Below are positions 54,338-61,108 of a stretch of DNA of 64,000 bases, piece after piece. The DNA comes from CAIWHR01 sp963734055 (lineage in GTDB: Bacteria; Pseudomonadota; Gammaproteobacteria; Burkholderiales; Casimicrobiaceae). A program made the position numbers and the translations under genes. Positions within the stretch are counted from its first letter, which is position 1. The number at the start of each line of letters is the position of its first letter. The stretch lies in the NCBI GenBank assembly GCA_963734055.1, contig CAVTFQ010000001.1, positions 1 through 64,000 on the forward strand. The letters run 5' to 3'. Below the pieces are notes generated by a model. It saw only the letters and a program-made list of their open reading frames with translations, made no database searches and had not been told where the DNA came from.

Positions 54338-55351
54338 ATGAATTGCAAGCTCAGAACAGCATTTGCTATCGCGGCATTTCTCGCCATCGGTCCCGCGATC
54401 GCAGCACAGCGCACCTTCGTCTCGACCGGCGGTGTCAACAATCCAGCTTGCTCGCGCGTCGCGCCGTGCCGTGATTTCGCCACCGCGCTCGCCGCCACGG
54501 GCGATGGAGGTGAGGTAATCGTCCTGGACTCTGGTGGCTACGGCCCAGTGGATATTAACCAGTCGGTGTCGATCATCGCGTCGCCGGGTGTCTATGCCGG
54601 CATCAGCGTCTTTCCGCTGCCCGGAGGAGTAGCGGGTATTGGCATCACGGCCGCAGGAGGCCCGAGTACCAAAATCGTACTGCGCGGACTGACGATTAAC
54701 GGGCAGGGCGGTACGCATGGCATTTTAGTGGGTGGTAATGGTGCTGTGTACATAGAAGATTGCGTCGTGTCGAACCTATCGGAACTTGGCATCTTTATCC
54801 TAGATAACGTGCATGTCGTCATCGACGGGACTGTGTTGCGCGGTAATGGCACGTCGGGTCTGTATGCTACTAACAACCCCAACGTTCGCGTCTCCAATTC
54901 CCGCATCGTGGGAAATGGAAACGATGGCGTACTTATTGGCAATGGCATATTCCATGGCAGCAGGCTGACAATTCAGAACAATGGCGGCGCAGGCATTAAA
55001 GTGGACGTCAATTTTAAGTTTCCCGCAGACGGGTTTACCGTCGCCGCGACGCTGACTGATAGTGTCGTCACCGGAAATGGCGCCGCTGGGATCGATGCAA
55101 CAAATTTCATAGCCGGCGTGACATTGCAAGTTGTGGTCGCCGATTCCGCCGTCGTCGAGAATGGCTGGACCGGCCTTTTCCTCGATGGGGCCACGACCGC
55201 CACCGTGACCGGCAGTACGCTGGCGCGCAACGCGGCAGAGGACCTCGCAATCCTCGGATCGGCGGTATTGCGTACCTCAGCTAACAATGCACTCACCGGT
55301 CGAGGGGCGGCCGACATCAACGGCACGCTCACTCCCAATCCGCTGAAGTGA
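54338..55351 (+). CDS. Secreted right-handed beta-helix protein
   Basis: A 337-residue protein with a signal peptide (CKLRTAFAIAAFLAIGPAIA) and a pectate-lyase-like parallel beta-helix: repeated Asn/Gly-rich coils such as IVLRGLTINGQGG, VYIEDCVVSNLSELGIFIL, VRVSNSRIVGNGNDGVLIG and ATVTGSTLARNAAEDLAIL. RTFVSTGGVNNPACSRVAPC near the start is shared by a family of uncharacterised secreted beta-helix proteins. Codon use is more AT-rich than in its neighbours, so it may have been acquired. No catalytic Asp/Arg triad of known lyases can be assigned by eye. Confidence 0.82.
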   Translation: MNCKLRTAFAIAAFLAIGPAIAAQRTFVSTGGVNNPACSRVAPCRDFATALAATGDGGEVIVLDSGGYGPVDINQSVSIIASPGVYAGISVFPLPGGVAGIGITAAGGPSTKIVLRGLTINGQGGTHGILVGGNGAVYIEDCVVSNLSELGIFILDNVHVVIDGTVLRGNGTSGLYATNNPNVRVSNSRIVGNGNDGVLIGNGIFHGSRLTIQNNGGAGIKVDVNFKFPADGFTVAATLTDSVVTGNGAAGIDATNFIAGVTLQVVVADSAVVENGWTGLFLDGATTATVTGSTLARNAAEDLAILGSAVLRTSANNALTGRGAADINGTLTPNPLK

Positions 55352-55461
55352 TCGCAGTTCCCTTTGCACCAGCCGCTACCGGAGCGTCCCTCAGAACGGG
55401 GCTGGAGCGACGTCAACTTCGGCCGAGGCGCCCCCGTCGCCTCGCCGTCTAGGAGAAACTC

Positions 55462-56226
55462 ATGAACCGAAGCGTCAAGCCGAACCTGAAACTTCTTACG
55501 ATTGCCATCGTGGCGTTGATGTTTGGCGCAACGGCCTCGGCCGACGGACCGGCGAAAAAGCTCCCTCTGTCGGCCTTCCTCGATGCGCAGGGATCGCAAG
55601 TTAACTACATCCCGCCGGTTGCCGACTACTGGGGATGGATTGCACCCGCGCCCGGGGTCAAGACGCCCGCGCCGTTCTCGGGCTACATCGGAGGCAACAG
55701 CGCCTCCTGCGACTACGCGGGTATCGCGAACGAGTGGCTCATGGATAACGGTTACCCGGACCTCGGCACATCATTCTCCGGTTCGGTCACCACACGCTCG
55801 CTGAGCGATGGCCGCATGCTGGTGCACGTCGAGCTGCACACCGCGAACGCACTCACCTTCGGGATGAGAATCGTGACCGGCGACTTCGCGACGGATCCGC
55901 TCATCTTCGGAGCGCGGGCGCCGGACGTGCTTGCAGGAGCGGTACCCGGCATCGGCGAGTGCCATGCTTCGTTCGCCTGGAAGCAGAGCCCCGGTCCCCT
56001 CCTCGACTACAACCACCCCGAAACCGATCCGAACTTCGAGTACGTGGATATCTCGTTCCGAGCTAACGCGAGCGGCCCGCTCACGGCCCTCGCCGGCTAC
56101 GGGCCCAACGGCACGCCCGGTCGCCTGATCATCTCAGAGACCGGCTTCAACCGCACCACCTACATGGGCGCGACGGCCGATTGGTTCCCGGCCGAGTTCG
56201 TCGAAGTGCGCGCGACCGGCAAGTAG
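55462..56226 (+). CDS. Secreted hypothetical protein
   Basis: A 254-residue protein I do not recognise. A signal peptide (LLTIAIVALMFGATASADG) is followed by a beta-rich domain with an aromatic start (NYIPPVADYWGWIAPAPGV) and a Cys pair (ASCDYAGIANEW, GIGECHASFAW). The AGGAGAAACTC site lies before ATG 55462. It is 110 bases downstream of the beta-helix gene and may share its transcript. Confidence 0.7.
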   Translation: MNRSVKPNLKLLTIAIVALMFGATASADGPAKKLPLSAFLDAQGSQVNYIPPVADYWGWIAPAPGVKTPAPFSGYIGGNSASCDYAGIANEWLMDNGYPDLGTSFSGSVTTRSLSDGRMLVHVELHTANALTFGMRIVTGDFATDPLIFGARAPDVLAGAVPGIGECHASFAWKQSPGPLLDYNHPETDPNFEYVDISFRANASGPLTALAGYGPNGTPGRLIISETGFNRTTYMGATADWFPAEFVEVRATGK

Positions 56227-56240
56227 CTCCTCCGTCCTGC

Positions 56241-56268
56241 CCCGCCGCCGGCCGGCGCTGGCGGCGGG
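56241..56268. terminator. GC-rich hairpin after the secreted-protein gene
   Basis: CCCGCCGCC (56241-56249) and GGCGGCGGG (56260-56268) form a perfect 9-bp stem with a 10-base loop, 14 bases after the stop. The following sequence is CTCTCCTG, without a strong T run, so termination strength is uncertain. Confidence 0.5.
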
Positions 56269-56397
56269 CTCTCCTGTAGCGGCATCGAAGCGCACAAGAC
56301 CTAGCTCGTGCACCCGCGGTGACGCGGGCCACCCGCAGAGCCCTATAATCGCGCCGGGGGGCTTCCGCGTCGCGCCTCTCCCGTCCGGGAGACACCT

Positions 56398-56775
56398 TTG
56401 GACATTGCAAATCGCCGTCTCGCCGACGTCGTCGTGATTGCACCTGCCGGGCCGATCGACCATCCCAATGCGCAGCACCTCGAGCGCGCGCTCGCGCCGG
56501 TCCTCGCGCCCGAGGCAACCGACACGCGGGCGCTCGTCCTCGATTTCCGCGACGTCGGCTACGTGAGCAGCATGGGGCTGCGCGTCCTGATGGTCGCGGC
56601 GAAGGCCCTGCACGCGCGCAACTCGCGAATCGCCGTGGCTGGGCTGCAACCGGTGGTCGCCGAGATCTTCGATATCGCGCGCTTCACGCACGTGCTCGAA
56701 GTGTTTCCGACCGTCCGCGACGCGCTCGCGGCGCTGGCGCCCTCCGCGCTCGCCGCCTGGGACTCGACGTCGTGA
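56398..56775 (+). CDS. STAS-domain anti-anti-sigma-like protein
   Basis: A 125-residue STAS protein. GPIDHPNAQHLERAL, then LVLDFRDVGYVSSMGLRVLM hold the conserved Ser pair that is phosphorylated in SpoIIAA-type switches, followed by VAGLQPVVAEIFDIARFTHV. TATAAT at 56344-56349 is a likely -10 box. It starts with TTG at 56398 after GGGAG and overlaps the next gene as GTGA. It is the likely substrate of the PP2C phosphatase two genes downstream. Confidence 0.85.
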   Translation: MDIANRRLADVVVIAPAGPIDHPNAQHLERALAPVLAPEATDTRALVLDFRDVGYVSSMGLRVLMVAAKALHARNSRIAVAGLQPVVAEIFDIARFTHVLEVFPTVRDALAALAPSALAAWDSTS

Positions 56776-57731
56776 AGCTCGTCCGGTTCTGGGGCACCCG
56801 CGGCTCGCTGCCGGTCGCACTCACCACGGCGGACGTCCGCGCGAAAGTGACGGCGGCGCTGCGCGGTGCCTCGGGACGCGCCTTCGCGTCGGAGGACGAC
56901 CTCGCTGCGTACGTCGACGGGCTCGGACCCGAGATCACCGGAACGTTCGGGGGGCACACCTCTTGCGTCGAGATCGAGACCGGCGGTCCCGACTACGTGC
57001 TGTGCGACCTCGGCAGCGGCGTCCGGCCGTTCGGACAGCGCGCGCTCGCGCGCCACGGGCCGTCGTCGCCGCAGACCTACCACGTGTTCATGTCCCACGT
57101 GCACTGGGACCACATCATGGGGTTCCCCTTCTTCACGCCGGCGTACATCGCGGGCAACCGCATCCGGATCTACGGCGTCCACGAGCGGCTCGAAGAGGCG
57201 CTCCGGCGGCAGCACGGGGCACCGTCGTTCCCGGTCGACTTCGCCGCGCTCGGCGCCGACATCGAATTCGTCAGGCTCGAGGCGGGACGGACGCGCGAGA
57301 TCGCCGGGCTCGCGGTGACTCCGATGCTCCAGCGGCACGCCGGAGACTCGTACGGATACCGCTTCGAGGCGGGGGGGAAGTCGGTGATCTATTCGACCGA
57401 CTCGGAGCACGCGCTCGTCGATCTCGAGGAGACGCGCCGGTTCGTCGACTTCTTCCGCGACGCGGACCTGGTCATCTTCGACGCGATGTACTCGCTCGCC
57501 GACGCGATCTCGATCAAGGCCGACTGGGGTCACTCGAGCAACATCGTCGGCGTCGAGCTCTGCCAGATGGCCGGCGCACGGGAGCTCTGTCTCTTCCACC
57601 ACGAGCCCGTGCACGACGACTGGGCGATCGTTCGCGTGCTCACCGAAGCTCGCCGCTTCGAGGAGATCTCGCGCAAGGGCCGCCCGCTCAGGGTGACCGC
57701 CGCTTACGACGGCATGGAAATCGCGTTGTGA
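56772..57731 (+). CDS. MBL-fold metallohydrolase
   Basis: A 319-residue metallo-beta-lactamase-fold protein. The metal site is SHVHWDHIMGFPFF (H-x-H-x-D-H), with YSTDSEHALVDLEE and WGHSSNIVG later and LFHHEPVHDD near the end. The pattern is like PhnP/RNase Z-like hydrolases with an insertion (about 28-60). It starts with GTG overlapping the STAS stop and overlaps the phosphatase gene as GTGA, so all three are coupled. Substrate unknown. Confidence 0.85.
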   Translation: MKLVRFWGTRGSLPVALTTADVRAKVTAALRGASGRAFASEDDLAAYVDGLGPEITGTFGGHTSCVEIETGGPDYVLCDLGSGVRPFGQRALARHGPSSPQTYHVFMSHVHWDHIMGFPFFTPAYIAGNRIRIYGVHERLEEALRRQHGAPSFPVDFAALGADIEFVRLEAGRTREIAGLAVTPMLQRHAGDSYGYRFEAGGKSVIYSTDSEHALVDLEETRRFVDFFRDADLVIFDAMYSLADAISIKADWGHSSNIVGVELCQMAGARELCLFHHEPVHDDWAIVRVLTEARRFEEISRKGRPLRVTAAYDGMEIAL

Positions 57732-59857
57732 GCGGCACGGTCGCGGCGCCGCCGGCGCGGGCGTCGCACCGGCGCATCACGGCGATCGGCGTCGCGCTCC
57801 TTGTCGCTCTTGCCGTCCTGGTCGGCACGAGCGAGCGGTGGAACACCCGACTGCAAGGCGCGTGGTTCGACACCTATCAGGCCGTCCGGCCGCGTGCGAT
57901 CGGCCTCTTGCCCGAGACGGTGGTGGAGATCGACGAAAAGAGCCTGGCCCGCCTGGGCCAGTGGCCCTGGCCGCGGACGCTTCTCGCCGAGCTGATCGGC
58001 GCGATCGTGCAACAGAAGCCGGCGGCCGTCGGCGTCGACATCCTGATGTCCGAGCCCGACCGCCTCTCGCCGGAGCTCGTGCTCGCCCGTGCGCGTGCGC
58101 AGGACCCGGTGCTCGCGGAGCGGCTCGGCACGCTGCCGTCGAACGACGACGTGCTCGCCCGCGCGATCGCAGGGCAGCCGGTAGTCCTCGGCTTCGTCGA
58201 GGCCCCGGAGCCCACGGGACGCACACTGCGAGGTCCACCCGTGGTGGTGACGAACCTCGGCCCCCCGGGCGAGCCGAAATCCACGCCCGACATTCCGGCG
58301 ATCGCTGCCGCCAACACGAACATCGAAGCGCTCGACGCTGCCGCCGCAGGACACGGCGCGCTTTCGATCGGCCCGCCCGACCGTGTCGTGCGCAGGATCC
58401 CGCTTGTCATGCGGATCGGCGACCGGATCGTGCCGTCGCTGGCGGTCGAACTGTTTCGCGTGGCGCTCGGCGCGCCGGATATCCGGGTCTCTGCCGACGG
58501 CGCGGATGTGAGGAGCGTCGCCATCGGCGATTTCGTCGTCCCGACGGAGCGCGACGGAGCGCTCCGGCTCCATTTCTCCCGCCACGACCCGGGCCGCTTC
58601 GTGTCGGCGGTCGACGTCCTCGAGCACAAGATCGAGCCGCATGGCCTCGCGGGACAGCTCGTGCTGGTCGGCAGCACGGGACTCGCGCTCGGCGATTCGC
58701 ACGCGACGCCCGTGACGCCAGCGATGCCGGGCATCGAGATCCATGCGCAGGCTCTCGAGAACCTCCGCGACGAAAGCTGGCTCTCGCGGCCACGGTGGGC
58801 GCCGCAAGCCGAGCTCGCGCTCTTCGTGCTCCTCGGTCTCACCCTGGTCACCGTCACGCCGCGGCTCAAGCCCGGCCGCGGCGCGCTGGCCGCCGCAGCC
58901 TGCATCGCGCTGCCGTTGCTCGCCGGTGCGGCCGCGTTCGGCGCCGGGCGCCTCGTCCTCGACGGCGCGACGCCCGCGCTCGCGCTCCTGCTCCTGTACG
59001 TCGCGCTGCTGGTGCTCACGCTTGGCGATGCGGCGCACGAGCGGCGGCGCCTCGAGCAGGCGGTGCAGCGGCAGCGCGAGGACGCCGCGCGCGTCGCGGG
59101 CGAGCTCGACGCGGCGCGCCGGATCCAGCAGGGCTTCCTGCCTGGCACCGACACGCTGCGAGGCGAGCGCCGCGTCGACGTTGCGGCGACGATGACGCCA
59201 GCGCGCGAGACGGGCGGCGATCTCTACGATTTCTTCATGCTCGACGGACGCCGACTCTTCTTCATGGTCGGCGACGTTGCGGGCAAGGGCCTGTCGGCGA
59301 GCGTGTTCATGGCCGTGAGCAAGGCCTTGTGCAAGAGCGCGACGCTACGCGCGCCGAACGCTGCGATCGGCGCCCTGATGCGCGCGGCGAACGACGAGAT
59401 CTCGCGCGACAATCCCGCGATGCTGTTCGTCGCCGCGTTTGCGGGCGTGCTCGATCTCGAGAGCGGTCATTTCGACTACAGCAACGCGGGGCACGAGAAC
59501 CCGTATGTCGTCGCGCCCGCGCCGAGGCCGCTCGAGCAGCTCGCCGACGGCGACGGCCCGCCGCTGTGCGCCGTCCCGGACTTCGATTATCGCGGCGCCT
59601 CGCGCCGCCTGGGGCCGGGCGAGCTGCTCTGCGTCGTCACCGACGGCGTCGTCGACGCACGGAATCCCGCGGGCGAGCGCTTCGGGCGCGCGCGCCTCGA
59701 GGCTGGACTGCTCCGCTGGCAGGCCGGTCCGGGTACCGCGCAGGCGTTCGTCGACACCCTGCTCGCGGACGTCCGCGCCTTCACGGCCGGCGCCGAACCC
59801 GCCGACGACGTCACGGTGCTCGCGCTGCGCTGGCTCCGCCCCTCGATCGGCGCGTGA
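57728..59857 (+). CDS. CHASE2-PP2C (SpoIIE-type) phosphatase
   Basis: A 709-residue membrane protein. An N-terminal helix, a periplasmic CHASE2 sensor domain (about 35-345; VVEIDEKSLARLGQWPWPRT, then AVGVDILMSEPD), three membrane helices (about 358-435) and a PP2C-type Ser/Thr phosphatase domain (about 465-705). Metal-binding Asp residues are in GGDLYDFF, VGDVAGKGLSA, VTDGVVDA and DDVTVLAL. It starts at GTG 57728. It would dephosphorylate the STAS protein in response to an extracytoplasmic signal. No matching anti-sigma kinase is in the window. Confidence 0.9.
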   Translation: MSGTVAAPPARASHRRITAIGVALLVALAVLVGTSERWNTRLQGAWFDTYQAVRPRAIGLLPETVVEIDEKSLARLGQWPWPRTLLAELIGAIVQQKPAAVGVDILMSEPDRLSPELVLARARAQDPVLAERLGTLPSNDDVLARAIAGQPVVLGFVEAPEPTGRTLRGPPVVVTNLGPPGEPKSTPDIPAIAAANTNIEALDAAAAGHGALSIGPPDRVVRRIPLVMRIGDRIVPSLAVELFRVALGAPDIRVSADGADVRSVAIGDFVVPTERDGALRLHFSRHDPGRFVSAVDVLEHKIEPHGLAGQLVLVGSTGLALGDSHATPVTPAMPGIEIHAQALENLRDESWLSRPRWAPQAELALFVLLGLTLVTVTPRLKPGRGALAAAACIALPLLAGAAAFGAGRLVLDGATPALALLLLYVALLVLTLGDAAHERRRLEQAVQRQREDAARVAGELDAARRIQQGFLPGTDTLRGERRVDVAATMTPARETGGDLYDFFMLDGRRLFFMVGDVAGKGLSASVFMAVSKALCKSATLRAPNAAIGALMRAANDEISRDNPAMLFVAAFAGVLDLESGHFDYSNAGHENPYVVAPAPRPLEQLADGDGPPLCAVPDFDYRGASRRLGPGELLCVVTDGVVDARNPAGERFGRARLEAGLLRWQAGPGTAQAFVDTLLADVRAFTAGAEPADDVTVLALRWLRPSIGA

Positions 59858-60460
59858 TCAGCGAACGATGATCTCGACGCGCCGGTTGCGCGGCTCCGCC
59901 ACGCCGTCGGGAGTAGGGATCGCCGGCTCGCGCTTGCCGCGCGAAGTGGTCTCTATGTCGGCGCTCGGGACGCCGAGCCGCACGAGCGCCGCGCGGACGA
60001 CGTCCGCGCGTTGCCGGCCGAGCGCGTCGTTGAATTGATCGCTGCCCACGGCGTCCGTGTGACCGACGACGCGCACGTCGGGCACCGGCCGCCGGGCGAT
60101 CTCGCCGAGTATGCGGCCGACGACCTCCTTCGATTCGGCGGTGAACTCGTCGCTCCCCTCGACGAAGTAGAGGGTGAAGCTGGCCGGGCGGCTCGGCTGC
60201 GCGGCGAGTGCCGGGCCGAATTGCGCCTCGACTTCCTGCGCATTGGCGCGATACGCGCTCGGCCCGAACGGCGTCGCGTGCGCCGCCGCGTACGGCTGAT
60301 CGAGGACCACCTCGTGCTCGCCCTGCCGGACCGACACTGCCGCCGGCTTGCCGTCGCTCGAGGGAAGAAGCACGACGGTCCCCCGCTCCGCACAGCCGGC
60401 GATGGCCGCCGCGGCGACGAGGACGGCTACGCGCGCGCGGCGGGCAACGGACTCAGTCAT
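59858..60460 (-). CDS. OmpA-family lipoprotein
   Basis: A 200-residue outer-membrane lipoprotein with a lipobox (AAAAIAGC) and a C-terminal OmpA domain: FTLYFVEGSDEFTAESKEVV, then VRVVGHTDAVGSDQFNDALG and RNRRVEIIVR. It would bind peptidoglycan. Its start overlaps the FecR-domain gene by eight bases. Its stop codon abuts that of the phosphatase gene. Confidence 0.9.
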   Translation of the reverse strand: MTESVARRARVAVLVAAAAIAGCAERGTVVLLPSSDGKPAAVSVRQGEHEVVLDQPYAAAHATPFGPSAYRANAQEVEAQFGPALAAQPSRPASFTLYFVEGSDEFTAESKEVVGRILGEIARRPVPDVRVVGHTDAVGSDQFNDALGRQRADVVRAALVRLGVPSADIETTSRGKREPAIPTPDGVAEPRNRRVEIIVR

Positions 60461-60899
60461 CGGTGCTGACCACGAACTCGGTGCCGCGCACGCCGAGGAT
60501 CGTGGCAGGCGTGCGCACCGTCATCGCATCGGGCGACTGCTTCGCGATCCGGCCCGAGATGACCGCAAGCGTGCCCTTGTTGAGCGACGTGTCGAACCGG
60601 CCACGTTGCGTCGTCGGGTCGAACGCGTAACGATCGAGCGCAATGACCGTGTCGGGTCCCGCGGAGAGGAGCGAATCGTCGGCCATCGTAATGCCGACCG
60701 AGCCGTCGGGACCGGTCTTCACGATGTCCGCATCGTGGAGGCGCGCGCCGGTCTGCGCCGGGGCCACCTGCCCGTTGCGCTCGATCGTCACCTGCCCTTT
60801 TGCGACCTTGATCTGGCCGATGTCGGCTGCGCCGGCTTCGAAGCTCCAGCACAGCATGGCGAGCGTGGCGCCGGCCCCAAGCAACCCAAGCTTCGACAT
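60453..60899 (-). CDS. FecR-domain secreted protein
   Basis: A 148-residue protein with a signal peptide (LLGAGATLAMLCWSFEAGAA) and a FecR domain (GQVTIERNGQVAPAQTGARL, SVGITMADDSLLSAGPDTVI, TPATILGVRGTEFVV). It has no membrane anchor or anti-sigma domain, as in the family often found with CHASE2 sensor proteins. ATG 60899 has GGAGG six bases upstream. It forms an operon with the OmpA lipoprotein. Confidence 0.88.
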   Translation of the reverse strand: MSKLGLLGAGATLAMLCWSFEAGAADIGQIKVAKGQVTIERNGQVAPAQTGARLHDADIVKTGPDGSVGITMADDSLLSAGPDTVIALDRYAFDPTTQRGRFDTSLNKGTLAVISGRIAKQSPDAMTVRTPATILGVRGTEFVVSTDD

Positions 60900-61108
60900 G
60901 AGCATCCTCCCCGGCATGGCGCGGGCCGAGCACCCGGCGCGACGGCCCGTCGCAGTGTACCGCACGCGCCTTCGGCGCGACCGGTGACCACCAAGGCGCG
61001 GATTCCGTGCCGCCGGCGTGGAATATTCGACCGCGCCTCCGGTTGGCAGCGCTCCGTCCGAGCGGTAGAGTTGGCGGCGAGCGGCGAACCGCCGCGGAGA
61101 TTGACGGC

